A stretch of 64,000 nt of DNA from Microbacterium salsuginis (GCF_012524205.1 NZ_JABACI010000002.1:372001-436000); one strand, 5' to 3'; positions 35,782-46,081 are shown, numbered from the stretch's first letter. The notes: generated by a model not told the origin, from the sequence alone. Translations and numbers: made by a program.

Positions 35782-37292
35782 GCGACGACCTCCTCTGGCT
35801 TCTCGCCGGCCATCATGAGGCCGAGCAGGTCACGGGGCGCATCGCCCGGCACGATGCCGATGATCGCGCCCCGGTACATCACGACGATGCGGTCCGCGAG
35901 AGCGGCGACCTCGTCGAGCTCGGTCGAGACGACGACGACCGGGATGCCGGCATCCCGTGTCTCGATGATCCGCTTGTGGATGAACTCGATCGAGCCGACG
36001 TCGACGCCACGGGTGGGCTGCGCGGCGACCAGCAGCTTGAGCTGCCTGCTCATCTCGCGCGCGATGACGACCTTCTGCTGGTTGCCGCCCGACAGGGTGC
36101 CGGCGGGGATGCCTGGTCCTTGCGTGCGGATGTCGTATTCCTCGATACGCGCCCGGGCGAACTCTTCGAGCACACCGCGGCGGATGGTGCCGCCCGACAC
36201 GAACGCCTTGTCGCCGGAACGGTCGAGGATGAGGTTCTCGGCGACCGAGAACCCGCCCACGAGGCCATCCTCGGTGCGGTCCTCGGGAACGAAGCCGACG
36301 CCTTCGTCGAGGATGCCGCGCACGCTCTTGCCCACCAGTTCGACGCCGTCGAGGCTGATCGATCCGGTGACCCGCTCGGCGAGCCCGACGATCGCCTCGA
36401 CGAGCTCGGTCTGCCCGTTGCCCTGCACCCCGGCGATCGCGACGACCTCGCCGGGACGCGCCTGGAAGGTGACGTTGTCGACCACCACGGTGCCGTTCGC
36501 GGTCACCACGCGCAGATCGCGCACGTCGAGGCCGCCCTCGGCGACCCGGGGCGCGTCCTTGTGCACGGTGAGCTCGACCGCGCGCCCGACCATGAGCGAG
36601 GCGAGCTCGGCGTTCGTCGCGGTCGGAAGCGCCTCGCCCACGACCTTGCCCAACCGGATCACGGTGATGCGGTCGGCGACGGCACGCACCTCGCGAAGCT
36701 TGTGGGTGATGAAGACGATGGAGGTTCCCTCATCGCGCAGCTGCCGCATGATCGCCATGAGCTCGTCGGTCTCTTGCGGGGTGAGCACCGCGGTGGGCTC
36801 GTCGAACACGAGCACCTTCGCGTCGCGCGACAGCGCCTTGATGATCTCGACGCGCTGCTGAACGCCGACGGGCAGATCGCCGACGATGGCATCGGGGTCG
36901 ACTTCGAACCCGAACCTGTCCGCGACGGCACGCACGTGCTCGCGGGCCTTCGCGAGATCCAGCGCGCCGAGCGCCTTGGTGTCCTCGTGGCCGAGCATGA
37001 CGTTCTCGGCCACGGTGAAGACGGGGATGAGCATGAAGTGCTGGTGGACCATCCCGATGCCTGCGGCCATGGCGTCGCCAGGACCCCGGAACCGCTGAAC
37101 CTCGTCGTTCAGCAGGATCTCGCCCTCATCGGCCTGGTACAGGCCGTAGAGCACGTTCATCAGAGTGGACTTGCCCGCACCGTTCTCGCCCAGCAGGGCG
37201 TGGATCTCCCCCGGCTCGACCACCAGATCGATGTGGTCGTTCGCGACGAGGGAGCCGAAGCGCTTGGTGATCCCGCGCAGCTCGAGCTTCAT
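35778..37292 (-). CDS. nucleoside ABC transporter ATP-binding protein (two ATPase domains)
   Basis: 504 residues of the YufO/RbsA type with duplicated ATPase domains. The first has Walker A GENGAGKST (about residue 35) and signature LPVGVQQRVEI with LVFDEPTAVL; the second has a degenerate Walker A (AGVQGNGQTE), as usual in this family, and LSGGNQQKVVIARE. Energises nucleoside uptake with the two permeases and the lipoprotein encoded upstream. Confidence 0.93.
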   Translation of the reverse strand: MKLELRGITKRFGSLVANDHIDLVVEPGEIHALLGENGAGKSTLMNVLYGLYQADEGEILLNDEVQRFRGPGDAMAAGIGMVHQHFMLIPVFTVAENVMLGHEDTKALGALDLAKAREHVRAVADRFGFEVDPDAIVGDLPVGVQQRVEIIKALSRDAKVLVFDEPTAVLTPQETDELMAIMRQLRDEGTSIVFITHKLREVRAVADRITVIRLGKVVGEALPTATNAELASLMVGRAVELTVHKDAPRVAEGGLDVRDLRVVTANGTVVVDNVTFQARPGEVVAIAGVQGNGQTELVEAIVGLAERVTGSISLDGVELVGKSVRGILDEGVGFVPEDRTEDGLVGGFSVAENLILDRSGDKAFVSGGTIRRGVLEEFARARIEEYDIRTQGPGIPAGTLSGGNQQKVVIAREMSRQLKLLVAAQPTRGVDVGSIEFIHKRIIETRDAGIPVVVVSTELDEVAALADRIVVMYRGAIIGIVPGDAPRDLLGLMMAGEKPEEVVA

Positions 37293-37376
37293 ATGTGCAC
37301 CTTATATATCCGTTCACCCGCGGCACCATAGATCCGGTCGGCCGCGGCGCCATCGAATGCAGGGTCGCCCCGCACG

Positions 37377-37409
37377 GATGCGGCCGGGTGGAGTCCACCC
37401 GGCCGCATC
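37377..37409 (-). terminator. strong hairpin between the binding protein and ABC ATPase genes
   Basis: GATGCGGCCGGGTGGA pairs perfectly with TCCACCCGGCCGCATC across one base. It follows the binding-protein stop (37425) by 15 bases. Its place suggests partial termination or 3' protection so that the lipoprotein is made in excess over the membrane complex, as is common for binding-protein operons. Confidence 0.75.
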
Positions 37410-37424
37410 GCGGATACCGCCTGC

Positions 37425-38573
37425 TTACGGCGAGCTGGGCGAGGTCACCTCGAGGTCACCCGAGATGATCTGCTCCTGCAGGGCGGCCAGCTCGTCGAGC
37501 AGGCCCTCCGGCAGCTCGGCCTCGAACGAGCCGAAGCTCGACAGGCCGACACCCTCGTTCTCGAGCGTGCCGATGTACGGCGCCACGTCGAACTCGCCGG
37601 TGGAGGCCTCGAGGGTGGCCTCGTAGACCGCCTCGTCGATGCGCTTCTTGATGGACACGAGGACCATGTCGGCGACCGAGGGGTCGGCGACGGCGAGGTC
37701 GGAGTCGACACCGAGCATGACGGCGCTCGAGCCGCCGTCGGTGATCGCGTCACGCGCGCTCTGGTAGATGGGCCCGCCGACGGGCAGGATCACGTCGACA
37801 CCCTGGTCGAGGATTCCCTGCATCGCCTGCTTCGCGGTGTCGTTGGCCTGGAAGCCACCGGTCATCGAGCCCTGCTGCGACGCGACGTCCCAGCCGAAGG
37901 TCTCGACCGCGGCGCCCTTGTCCTCGTTGTACTTCGCGACACCGTCGACGAAGCCGTCCATGAAGATCGTGACCGGCGGGATCGGGATGCCGCCGACCGT
38001 GCCGACCTTGTTCACGCCCGACTGAGCGGACCATGCGGCCGCGGCGTAGCCGCCGAGGTACGCGGCCTGCACCGTGTCGAACATGAGGGGCTTGATGTTG
38101 GGGGCGTCGGTGGTGCCGTCGCCGATGTCGTTGCCTTCGTCATCCTGTGCGCCGGTGTTGTCGGCCCAGTCGTCGATGATGGCGTAGCTGACCTCGGGGT
38201 TGGCGTTGGCCGAGGTGATGGTGTCGGCCGACAGCTTGAAGCCGACCGAGACGATGAACGAGCAGCCCTCGGCGATGAGGTTCTCGAGGTTGGGCGCGTA
38301 GTCGTTGGCCGAGCTGGATTCCACCTCGATCATTTCGACGCCCAGCTCGTCGGCCGCGCGCTCCATGCCCTCGAGCGCCGACTGGTTGAACGACTTGTCG
38401 TTGAAGCCGCCGTCGTCGGACACGAGGCAAGGGGTGAAGCCCTCGACGACGTTGCCGGCGTCGCCGCCGTCGGTCGGGTCCGCCTCAGGGGCGGAGCCGC
38501 AGCCCGCAAGGGCGATCAGAAGGCCCGCCGCGGCTGTGACGCCGGCGAGCTTCTTGGTGCGTGAGATGGTCAA
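37425..38573 (-). CDS. nucleoside-binding lipoprotein, BMP family
   Basis: 382 residues if translation starts at TTG 38573: the signal then reads TISRTKKLAGVTAAAGLLIALAGC, an ideal lipoprotein leader with LAGC lipobox, and GGAGG sits five bases before the TTG. ATG starts at 38591 and 38609 would add a less likely acidic N-terminus. The mature protein has the BMP fold (DDGGFNDKSFNQSALEGM, then GVDSDLAVADPSV), which binds purine nucleosides outside the membrane. First gene of the importer operon. Confidence 0.9.
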   Translation of the reverse strand: MTISRTKKLAGVTAAAGLLIALAGCGSAPEADPTDGGDAGNVVEGFTPCLVSDDGGFNDKSFNQSALEGMERAADELGVEMIEVESSSANDYAPNLENLIAEGCSFIVSVGFKLSADTITSANANPEVSYAIIDDWADNTGAQDDEGNDIGDGTTDAPNIKPLMFDTVQAAYLGGYAAAAWSAQSGVNKVGTVGGIPIPPVTIFMDGFVDGVAKYNEDKGAAVETFGWDVASQQGSMTGGFQANDTAKQAMQGILDQGVDVILPVGGPIYQSARDAITDGGSSAVMLGVDSDLAVADPSVADMVLVSIKKRIDEAVYEATLEASTGEFDVAPYIGTLENEGVGLSSFGSFEAELPEGLLDELAALQEQIISGDLEVTSPSSP

Positions 38574-38707
38574 CTCAGCCTCCACATCCATGACCCCCGA
38601 GTCCTTCACGGGGACTGGATCAAGTTACACACTGTGACGCCGCACTTGCATACACGGCGAACGCCTTCCCGGCAATGGTTACAAAGACGCAATACAGCCG
38701 TCATGAG

Positions 38708-38725
38708 CGGATGCCGCGGCATCCG
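38708..38725. terminator. perfect 18-bp palindrome downstream of manC
   Basis: CGGATGCC-GC-GGCATCCG, 13 bases beyond the manC stop, between it and the upstream region of the nucleoside importer. Likely terminator for manC. Confidence 0.55.
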
Positions 38726-38738
38726 TCCCCGCCGCAGG

Positions 38739-39854
38739 TCAGAGCACCTCGCCGCGACCGCTCAGCTTGAGCGCGTCGACCACGCCCTTGACCCGCTGCG
38801 CGTGCTCGCTGGTGGTGACCAGGAGCGCGTCCTCGGTGTCGACCACGACGATGTCGCGCACCCCGATGAGGCTGATCACACGGCGGGTCTGGCTGACGAC
38901 GATGCCGCTGGCGGCGTCCGAGAGGATGCGGGCGTTCGGTCCCAGGATCGCCAGGTCGTTCTTGCGTCCGCCCGAGTTGAGCTTCGCGAGGCTCGCGAAA
39001 TCCCCCACGTCGTCCCAGTCGAAGTGGCCGGGGATGACGGCGAGCCGCCCGCGCGCTGCGGCGGGCTCGGCGACCGCGTAGTCGATCGCGATCTTGGTGA
39101 GCGTCGGCCAGATGCGGTCGACGACGGGGCCGCGCAGGTCGCGGTCGTCCCACGCCTCGGCGAGGTCCATCAGGCCCGCATAGAGCTGCGGCTCGTTCTC
39201 GGCGATCTCTCCGAGCAGCACGTCGGCCCGTGAGATGAACATGCCCGCGTTCCACAGGTAGTTGCGATCGGCGAAGTAGTCCTTGGCCGTGTCGAGGTCG
39301 GGCTTCTCGACGAAGCTCTCGACGAGAGCGGCCTCGGGGGCGCCGTCGACCACGAGCGCCGACCCCTTCTTGATGTAGCCGAAGCCGACCGACGGTTCGG
39401 ACGGCTGGATCCCGATCGTGCAGATGTACCCTTCGCGGGCGGTGGCGACGGCCTGCTGCACCGCCCAGTCGAACAGCTGGGGCACGCGGATCACGTGGTC
39501 GGCGGCGAACGAGCCGATGATGACGTCGGGCTCGCGACGCACCAGGACCGCGGCGGCCAGGCCGATCGCCGCAGTGGAGTCGCGGGGCTCGGACTCGAGG
39601 AACACGTTCTTGTCGGCGATTCCCGGCAGCTCCTTCTCGACCGCCGCTCGATGCGCGCGGCCGGTCACGACCGCGATGCGGTCGCGGCCGGCGAGGGGCT
39701 CGAGCCGGTCCCAGGTGTCGCGCAGCAGCGTCTGACCCGACCCCGTCAGGTCGTGCAGGAACTTGGGGGCGTCGGCCCGCGACAGCGGCCACAGCCGGCT
39801 GCCGATGCCGCCCGCAGGGATGACGGCGTAGAAGTCTTCGATCGCGTGGGCCAT
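38739..39854 (-). CDS. manC: mannose-1-phosphate guanylyltransferase
   Basis: 371 residues. The N-terminal AVIPAGGIGSRLWPLSRADA is the nucleotidyltransferase signature with the pyrophosphorylase Arg, and FVEKPDLDTAKDYF and LWNAGMFISRADV are typical of GDP-mannose pyrophosphorylases. It makes GDP-mannose from mannose-1-phosphate and GTP for cell-envelope glycans. No C-terminal isomerase domain. It diverges from sdhC, and TACCCT seven bases before the ATG suggests a leaderless message. Confidence 0.93.
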   Translation of the reverse strand: MAHAIEDFYAVIPAGGIGSRLWPLSRADAPKFLHDLTGSGQTLLRDTWDRLEPLAGRDRIAVVTGRAHRAAVEKELPGIADKNVFLESEPRDSTAAIGLAAAVLVRREPDVIIGSFAADHVIRVPQLFDWAVQQAVATAREGYICTIGIQPSEPSVGFGYIKKGSALVVDGAPEAALVESFVEKPDLDTAKDYFADRNYLWNAGMFISRADVLLGEIAENEPQLYAGLMDLAEAWDDRDLRGPVVDRIWPTLTKIAIDYAVAEPAAARGRLAVIPGHFDWDDVGDFASLAKLNSGGRKNDLAILGPNARILSDAASGIVVSQTRRVISLIGVRDIVVVDTEDALLVTTSEHAQRVKGVVDALKLSGRGEVL

Positions 39855-39861
39855 GCGTCAC

Positions 39862-39867
39862 AGGGTA
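39862..39867 (-). promoter_or_regulatory. -10 element, leaderless start of manC
   Basis: TACCCT on the minus strand, seven bases from the ATG at 39854. Confidence 0.5.
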
Positions 39868-39970
39868 ACCGGCTCTCGCTCACCGGGAGCGGGTGAGGCG
39901 CCCCTTCGTCGCCGCGTGCCGAATGCGGGAATAGGATGAAACGTACAGGTTCCAATCAGGGAGGACGGCC
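39868..39970 (+). promoter_or_regulatory. promoter region of the sdh operon
   Basis: GGAATAGGATGAAACG near 39927 holds a TAGGAT -10 box; GGAGGACGGCC directly before the GTG at 39971 is the ribosome-binding site. Confidence 0.5.
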
Positions 39971-40402
39971 GTGTCTGCACCAGCGCGCGTCACACCGTCG
40001 GTATCCGAGACCACTTCCCGAGTCCCCCGCGGCACCCTGTACCGCGGGAACGAAGGCATGTGGTCGTGGGTACTGCATCGCATCACCGGCATCGCCATCT
40101 TCTTCTTCCTCCTCGTGCATGTGCTCGACACAGCACTGATCCGCGTCTCGCCCGAGGCGTACGACGCCGTCATCGGCACGTACAAGAACTGGGTCATGGC
40201 ACTCGGCGAGGTCGCCCTGGTCGGCGCGATCGCCTACCACGCGTACAACGGCCTGCGGATCATCGCCGTCGACCTGTGGTCGTGGGCCACCCGCCACCAG
40301 CGGCAGCTGTGGTGGGGCGTGCTCGGCCTCTGGGTCGTCACGATGCTCGGGTTCGCTCCCCGGCATCTCATGCTGGCGTTCGCACCGGGAGGCGGTCACT
40401 GA
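39971..40402 (+). CDS. sdhC: succinate dehydrogenase cytochrome b556 subunit
   Basis: 143 residues with three membrane helices. WVLHRITGIAIFFFLLVHVLD contains the conserved HRxTG quinone-site motif and a likely haem histidine. Membrane anchor of complex II. GTG start with GGAGG upstream. TGATG couples it to sdhD. Confidence 0.94.
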   Translation: MSAPARVTPSVSETTSRVPRGTLYRGNEGMWSWVLHRITGIAIFFFLLVHVLDTALIRVSPEAYDAVIGTYKNWVMALGEVALVGAIAYHAYNGLRIIAVDLWSWATRHQRQLWWGVLGLWVVTMLGFAPRHLMLAFAPGGGH

Positions 40403-40851
40403 TGAGCGCGACCATCGCCGACCCCCGTGCACCGCACGCTCCCGTCCGCCGCAAGGGTCCGAACCTCGAGAAGTGGGGCTGGATCTACATGCGGGTCTCG
40501 GGCGTGTTCCTCGTGATCCTGATCTTCGGCCACCTGTTCGTGAACCTGATGCTCGGCGAGGGCATCCACGGCATCGACTTCGCCTTCGTCGCCGGCAAGT
40601 TCGCTTCGCCCTTCTGGCAGTGGTGGGACGTGCTCATGCTGTGGCTCGCGCTCATCCACGGCGCCAACGGCATGCGCACGATCGTCAACGACTACGTGAC
40701 GCACGCCACGACCCGCCGCGTGCTGGTGTGGGCGCTGTGGCTCGCAGCCGGGTTCCTGATCGTCCTCGGCACGCTCGTCGTGTTCACGTTCGACCCGTGC
40801 CTGGGCCTGAGCGACACCAGCGCCGACTGGCTTCAGGAACAGTGCGCGTAG
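40402..40851 (+). CDS. sdhD: succinate dehydrogenase membrane anchor subunit
   Basis: 149 residues with three membrane helices ([57 protein letters not shown]). Histidines in FGHLF and LIHGANG are likely haem ligands. Forms the quinone-reducing membrane part with SdhC. Confidence 0.92.
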   Translation: MSATIADPRAPHAPVRRKGPNLEKWGWIYMRVSGVFLVILIFGHLFVNLMLGEGIHGIDFAFVAGKFASPFWQWWDVLMLWLALIHGANGMRTIVNDYVTHATTRRVLVWALWLAAGFLIVLGTLVVFTFDPCLGLSDTSADWLQEQCA

Positions 40852-40894
40852 CGCCGGCGACGACCGACACCTCCCTCCACCGAAAGCACTGAGA

Positions 40895-42721
40895 GTGACC
40901 ACGCAGAGCATCGACAGCTACGTCCGAGACGGCGTCCACTACCACCAGTTCGACATCGTCATCGTGGGAGCCGGCGGCGCCGGCATGCGCGCGGCGATCG
41001 AGGCGGGCCCGGGGGCGCGGACGGCCGTGATCTCGAAGCTGTACCCGACGCGGTCGCACACCGGCGCGGCGCAGGGCGGCATGGCGGCGGCGCTGGCCAA
41101 CGTCGAAGAGGACTCGTGGGAGTGGCACACCTTCGACACCGTCAAGGGCGGCGACTACCTCGTCGACCAGGACGCCGCCGAGATCCTCGCGCGAGAGGCG
41201 ATCGACGCCGTCATCGACCTCGAGAACATGGGCCTGCCGTTCAACCGCACCCCCGAGGGCAAGATCGACCAGCGCCGCTTCGGCGGGCACACCGCCGATC
41301 ACGGCAAGACCCCGGTGCGTCGCGCGTGCTACGCGGCCGACCGCACCGGTCACATGATCCTGCAGACGCTGTTCCAGAACTGCGTCAAGCTCGGCATCAA
41401 CTTCTTCAACGAGTTCTACGTGCTCGACCTGATCACGGTGCAGGGTGAGGACGGCGGCACCGAGATCGCCGGCGTCGTGGCCTACGAGCTCGCCACCGGC
41501 GACCTGCACGTCTTCCACTCGAAGGCCGTCATCTTCGCCACCGGAGGCTTCGGCAAGATCTTCAAGACGACCTCCAACGCGCACACCCTCACGGGCGACG
41601 GCGTCGGGATCATCTGGCGCAAGGGTCTGCCCCTGGAGGACATGGAGTTCTTCCAGTTCCACCCCACCGGCCTCGCCGGGCTCGGCATCCTGCTGACCGA
41701 GGGCGCCCGCGGTGAGGGCGCGATCCTGCGGAACGCGTCGGGCGAGCGCTTCATGGAGCGCTACGCGCCGACCATCAAGGACCTCGCACCCCGCGACATC
41801 GTCAGCCGCTGCATGGTGCAGGAGGTCGCCGAGGGTCGTGGCGCCGGTCCGCACCGGGACTATGTGCTGCTGGACTGCACGCACCTGGGCGCCGAGGTGC
41901 TCGAGACCAAGCTCCCCGACATCACCGAGTTCGCCCGCACCTACCTCGGTGTGGACCCGGTCGTCGAGCCGGTGCCGGTCATGCCCACGGCGCACTACGC
42001 GATGGGCGGCATCCCGACCAACAACGACGCCCAGGTCCTCAGCAGCAACACCACCGTCGTCCCCGGCCTGTATGCCGCCGGCGAGTGCGCGTGCGTGTCG
42101 GTGCACGGCTCGAACCGCCTCGGCACGAACTCGCTGCTCGACATCAACGTCTTCGGCAAGCGCGCCGGCCGCAACGCGGTCGAGTACGTCAAGACCGCCG
42201 AGTTCGTGCCGCTTCCGGAAGACCCGGCCGCCGAGGTGCGCGGTCTTATCGAGGGGCTGCGCAACAACCAGGGCACCGAGCGGATCGCCGTGCTGCGCAA
42301 GACGCTCCAGGACGAGATGGACCGCAAGGCCCAGGTCTTCCGCACCGAGGAATCGCTCGGCGAGGTGCTCGAGGTGATCTCGGAACTGCGCGAGCGGTTC
42401 AAGAACATCCACGTCGACGACAAGGGCAAGCGCTACAACACCGACCTGCTCGAGGCGGTCGAGCTCGGGTTCCTGCTCGACATCGCCGAGGTCGTCGTCG
42501 TGACCGCCCGCAACCGCAAGGAGAGCCGCGGCGGCCACATGCGCGACGACTTCCCCCAGCGCGACGATGAGAACTACATGCAGCACACGATGGCGTACCT
42601 GTCGGGAGACGCCGGGTCCTCGCATTCGGAGGACCACATCCGCCTCGACTGGAAGCCCGTCGTGTTCACCAAGAACGAGGCCGGCGAGTTGCGTTACCCG
42701 CCGCTGGAGAGGAAGTACTGA
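40895..42721 (+). CDS. sdhA: succinate dehydrogenase flavoprotein subunit
   Basis: 608 residues. [20 protein letters not shown] binds [24 protein letters not shown] contains the SHT(x)AAQGG site of covalent FAD attachment; [29 protein letters not shown] sequence ([18 protein letters not shown]) is the dicarboxylate site; and a late [18 protein letters not shown] is typical. Oxidises succinate to fumarate. GTG start 43 bases after sdhD; the last base is shared with the ATG of sdhB. Confidence 0.97.
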   Translation: MTTQSIDSYVRDGVHYHQFDIVIVGAGGAGMRAAIEAGPGARTAVISKLYPTRSHTGAAQGGMAAALANVEEDSWEWHTFDTVKGGDYLVDQDAAEILAREAIDAVIDLENMGLPFNRTPEGKIDQRRFGGHTADHGKTPVRRACYAADRTGHMILQTLFQNCVKLGINFFNEFYVLDLITVQGEDGGTEIAGVVAYELATGDLHVFHSKAVIFATGGFGKIFKTTSNAHTLTGDGVGIIWRKGLPLEDMEFFQFHPTGLAGLGILLTEGARGEGAILRNASGERFMERYAPTIKDLAPRDIVSRCMVQEVAEGRGAGPHRDYVLLDCTHLGAEVLETKLPDITEFARTYLGVDPVVEPVPVMPTAHYAMGGIPTNNDAQVLSSNTTVVPGLYAAGECACVSVHGSNRLGTNSLLDINVFGKRAGRNAVEYVKTAEFVPLPEDPAAEVRGLIEGLRNNQGTERIAVLRKTLQDEMDRKAQVFRTEESLGEVLEVISELRERFKNIHVDDKGKRYNTDLLEAVELGFLLDIAEVVVVTARNRKESRGGHMRDDFPQRDDENYMQHTMAYLSGDAGSSHSEDHIRLDWKPVVFTKNEAGELRYPPLERKY

Positions 42722-43521
42722 TGGCCACCACCGCCACAGACATCATCGAGCGCACCGACGCCGACGCCGCCGAGCGTGTCGAGGAGGCCTCGAACGACAC
42801 CGGCATCCAGTCGTTCCTGGTGACCTTCATCATCCGCCGGTTCAACCCCGAGGTGGACGAAGAGCCGCGCTGGGTGGACTACGACGTCGAGCTCTATTCC
42901 ACGGACCGCGTGCTCGACGCGCTGCACAAGATCAAGTGGGAGGTCGACGGCTCGCTGTCGTTCCGCCGGTCGTGCGCGCACGGCATCTGCGGCTCCGACG
43001 CGATGCGCATCAACGGCCGCAACCGGCTGGCGTGCAAGACCCTCATCAAGGATCTCGACATCTCGCAGCCGATCTACGTCGAGGCGATCAAGGGCCTGCC
43101 GCTCGAGAAGGACCTCATCGTCGACATGGAGCCGTTCTTCGCCTCCTACCGCGAGGTGCAGCCCTTCCTCATCGCAGGCTCCAAGCCCGAGCCGGGCAAG
43201 GAGCGCATCCAGTCGATCGTCGACCGCGAGGTCTTCGACGACACCACCAAGTGCATCCTGTGCGCGGCGTGCACCTCGTCGTGCCCGGTGTTCTGGACCG
43301 ACGGCCAGTACTTCGGCCCTGCGGCCATCGTCAACGCCCACCGGTTCATCTTCGACTCGCGCGACGACGCCGGCGACGTGCGCCTGGACATCCTCAACGA
43401 CAAGGAGGGCGTGTGGCGCTGCCGCACGACCTTCAACTGCACTGAGGCATGCCCCCGCGGCATCGAGGTGACCAAGGCGATCGCCGAGGTCAAGCAGGCC
43501 GTGCTGCGCGGACGGCCCTAG
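42721..43521 (+). CDS. sdhB: succinate dehydrogenase iron-sulfur subunit
   Basis: 266 residues. SCAHGICGSDAMRINGRNRL carries most of the 2Fe-2S ligands, CILCAACTSSCPV the 4Fe-4S ligands, and CTEACPRGIEVTKAI completes the 3Fe-4S cluster. Moves electrons from SdhA to the quinone site. Last gene of the operon. Confidence 0.97.
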   Translation: MATTATDIIERTDADAAERVEEASNDTGIQSFLVTFIIRRFNPEVDEEPRWVDYDVELYSTDRVLDALHKIKWEVDGSLSFRRSCAHGICGSDAMRINGRNRLACKTLIKDLDISQPIYVEAIKGLPLEKDLIVDMEPFFASYREVQPFLIAGSKPEPGKERIQSIVDREVFDDTTKCILCAACTSSCPVFWTDGQYFGPAAIVNAHRFIFDSRDDAGDVRLDILNDKEGVWRCRTTFNCTEACPRGIEVTKAIAEVKQAVLRGRP

Positions 43522-43603
43522 GGCATCCGCCGTGGGCGCGTCGCAACGGAGCGACCGGCCGCAGCACGGTTCCGACAGCGGCGGACGACAGGACGGTGAA
43601 CGG

Positions 43604-44803
43604 ATGTCGGCGGCATCCGTTCCCGTCGGTCTGAAGTCGTCGCGTCTCGCGGTCTCGGCCGCGTATGCGGCCCAGGGCCTCGGCTACGCCGTGGTGGTGA
43701 CGTCGCTGCCTGCCCTCAAAGCCCGTCAGGACGTCGACGACACCGTCGTATCGATGCTCGTGCTCGGCGTGGCCTTGGCAGCCGCGGCGGGATCGGTGCT
43801 GGCCAATCTCGTCGCCGTCCGCTTCGGCAGTCGCGCGGCGCTCGCGCTGGGGCTCGTGATCCAGGCGGTCGCGCTCCCGGTGATCGCGGTCCCCACACCG
43901 TTCGCCGGGTTCGCGGCGGCGTTCGCGGTGTTCGGCATCGGGCTCGGCTGCGTGGACGCCGCTGCCGCGATGCAGGGCGTCGCCGTGCAGCGAGCGTACG
44001 GACGACACCTTCTCGGCGGTTTCTTCGCCGCCGCGACGGCGGCGGCGATCGCCGGAGCGCTCCTGGTGTCGCTGGTCGCGGCATCCGCGCTCGCCGCCGG
44101 CATCGCGCTGACCGGCGCCGCCGCGATCGCCCTCGCCGCGGGGATCGTCGTCGCGCGAATCGGCCTGCGCGAGACGCCGGTGGACGAGGCGCTGCCGAAG
44201 GCGGAGCGGGCGCGGCTCCCCCGCGCGGGCATCTGGGTGTTCGGTCTCGTGGTGCTCGCGGTCTTCGTCGCGGACTCCGCGGTGAGCACCTGGAGCACCG
44301 TGTACCTGCAGGACGACCTCGCCGCCCTCGCGTGGATCGCGCCGCTCGGCTACGCCGCCTACCAAACCGTGGTGCTGGTCACCCGCCTCGTGACCGACCG
44401 CCTGGTGACGGCGATCGGCCGGCGGCGGCTCGTCGCGATCGCGGCGGGCGTGTCGGCCGTCGGCTGTGCGATCGTCGCCCTCATCCCTCTGCCGGGTGCC
44501 GCGGTCGCGGGATTCGCGCTGGCCGGAGTGTCGGCGGGCGTGCTGATCCCCGTGACGTTCGGCGCCGCCGGCGAGCTCGATCCGCGCCACAGCGATCAGG
44601 TCATCGCGCGCGTGAACCTCTTCAACTACGCCGGCGCGATCCTCGGCGCCGTCGTGGTCGGGCTGCTGGCCGATGCGCCCGGTCTCGGCCCGGCCTTCCT
44701 GCTTCCCGCAGTCGCGCTGGCGGCCGTGCTCTTCGCGGTGCCGCGGTTCCAGACGAGAACGGATGCCGCGTCCACCCCGGGACGAAGCATCCGTCATCGC
44801 TAA
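43604..44803 (+). CDS. MFS transporter
   Basis: 399 residues with about twelve membrane helices from SRLAVSAAYAAQGLGYAVVV onwards. VRFGSRAALALGLVIQAVAL stands at the loop 2-3 position, and the centre holds RLVTDRLVTAIGRRRLVAIA, the matching loop of the second half. Substrate unknown; the sequence resembles FucP/YfmO-like permeases only loosely. The ATG at 43604 is preferred because the upstream open frame (to 43532) is hydrophilic and non-family-like. Confidence 0.82.
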   Translation: MSAASVPVGLKSSRLAVSAAYAAQGLGYAVVVTSLPALKARQDVDDTVVSMLVLGVALAAAAGSVLANLVAVRFGSRAALALGLVIQAVALPVIAVPTPFAGFAAAFAVFGIGLGCVDAAAAMQGVAVQRAYGRHLLGGFFAAATAAAIAGALLVSLVAASALAAGIALTGAAAIALAAGIVVARIGLRETPVDEALPKAERARLPRAGIWVFGLVVLAVFVADSAVSTWSTVYLQDDLAALAWIAPLGYAAYQTVVLVTRLVTDRLVTAIGRRRLVAIAAGVSAVGCAIVALIPLPGAAVAGFALAGVSAGVLIPVTFGAAGELDPRHSDQVIARVNLFNYAGAILGAVVVGLLADAPGLGPAFLLPAVALAAVLFAVPRFQTRTDAASTPGRSIRHR

Positions 44804-44806
44804 TCT
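44801..44806 (+). promoter_or_regulatory. -10 element, leaderless start of yihY-like gene
   Basis: TAATCT with six bases to the GTG at 44813. It lies at the very end of the MFS gene. Confidence 0.55.
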
Positions 44807-44812
44807 GACATC

Positions 44813-46051
44813 GTGAGCGAAAAGGGCCGATCCGGCCGGCACCGGCACGCGCAGGTCCAGGCCGACGCCGCGCAGCGCGAGGAGGAGTCGCTGCGGGAGC
44901 GGTGGGAGGCGACGCAGGAGAGTCTGCGCGAGCGGTTCGACGAGCCGATCAGCAAGGCCACGGCGCTCACCCAGCGCACGCTCGGGTGGTTCCCGGTGCG
45001 CGTGTGGCGACGGTTCCTGCAGCGCAACGGCTTCCTCCTCGCGGCGGGGGTCAGCTACCAGGCCCTGTTCGCCACGTTCGCGGGGATCTACGTGGCGTTC
45101 GCGATCGCCGGGCTCTGGCTGGGCGGCAGCACGGAGGCGATCGACGGGCTGATCGATCTCATCAACAGCTACATCCCCGGGCTGATCAGCGAGAACGGCC
45201 TGTTCACCCGGGAGCAGGTGACCGACATCGCCACGACGAACGCCGGGGTGCTCGGCATTACGGGTGCGATCGCCCTGGGGACCCTCATGTGGACCGCGAT
45301 CGGATTCGTCACGTTCGCCCGCCGCGCCGTGCGCGACATCTTCGGGCTGCCGCCCGACCTGCGCAGCTACTTCATGCTGAAGGCGCGCGACCTCTTCGGC
45401 GCGATCCTGTTCGCCGTGGCGCTGCTGCTCGGCTTCGCGGCCACCTCGATCGGCACCTGGGCGCTGCAGCTCGTCTTCGGGCTGTTCGGATGGAGTGATA
45501 CCTCGGGCTGGTTCGGCATGGCGACGCGCATCGGATCCATCCTCATCTCGTTCGTGATCTTCGCCGCCGCCCTGGCCGCGCTGATCCGTTTCCTCACCGG
45601 GACGAAGCTGCCGTGGCGGCGCATCTGGCCGGGCGCGCTCCTGGGTGGCGGCGCGATCACCGTGCTCGAATTCTTCACCGGGTGGCTGTTCGTCTACACG
45701 CCGACCAATGCACTGCTGGCGACCTTCGCGATCTTCGTCGGCATGCTGCTGTGGTTCCGGATCATCGGCATCATCATCCTCGTGGCCGCCTCATGGATCG
45801 CCATCTCGGCCGAGGACCAGGACATCCCGCTGCTCCCGCAGAGTGAGGCGGACCGCCTCGCGGCCGAGCATGCCGCCCTTGTCGTCGCAGCCCGCGTGCG
45901 ACTGCGCACCGCGCGGGAGGCCCGCGACGCTGCGCCGTGGTTCCGGGCGTGGGCAGCCGACCGAGCGGTGCGAAACGCCGAGCACGAACTGGCGCAGGTG
46001 CAGGCATCCGCTCCCCCCGTCCGGAAGAAGGCGGGCAGCCTGTTCGAGTGA
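44813..46051 (+). CDS. YihY/BrkB family membrane protein
   Basis: 412 residues: a charged cytoplasmic head of about 60 residues, then six or so membrane segments. NGFLLAAGVSYQALFATFAG is the family's first segment, and LPWRRIWPGALLGGGAITVLEF the conserved later loop. A charged helical tail (about 330-412) follows. Function of the family is unsettled; it was once misnamed RNase BN. Leaderless by promoter position. Confidence 0.88.
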   Translation: MSEKGRSGRHRHAQVQADAAQREEESLRERWEATQESLRERFDEPISKATALTQRTLGWFPVRVWRRFLQRNGFLLAAGVSYQALFATFAGIYVAFAIAGLWLGGSTEAIDGLIDLINSYIPGLISENGLFTREQVTDIATTNAGVLGITGAIALGTLMWTAIGFVTFARRAVRDIFGLPPDLRSYFMLKARDLFGAILFAVALLLGFAATSIGTWALQLVFGLFGWSDTSGWFGMATRIGSILISFVIFAAALAALIRFLTGTKLPWRRIWPGALLGGGAITVLEFFTGWLFVYTPTNALLATFAIFVGMLLWFRIIGIIILVAASWIAISAEDQDIPLLPQSEADRLAAEHAALVVAARVRLRTAREARDAAPWFRAWAADRAVRNAEHELAQVQASAPPVRKKAGSLFE

Positions 46052-46068
46052 GTGTCGGCGGGGCTGGA

Positions 46069-46074
46069 TAGGCT
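46069..46074 (+). promoter_or_regulatory. -10 element, leaderless start of exonuclease III gene
   Basis: TAGGCT with seven bases to the GTG at 46082; supports that start over the GTG at 46052, which lies upstream of it. Confidence 0.6.
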
Positions 46075-46081
46075 GGCGGGC

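Noticed and set aside
38574..38609. Binding-protein start at ATG 38609 or 38591
   Set aside because: These put acidic residues before the signal peptide; TTG 38573 behind GGAGG gives a normal lipoprotein leader.
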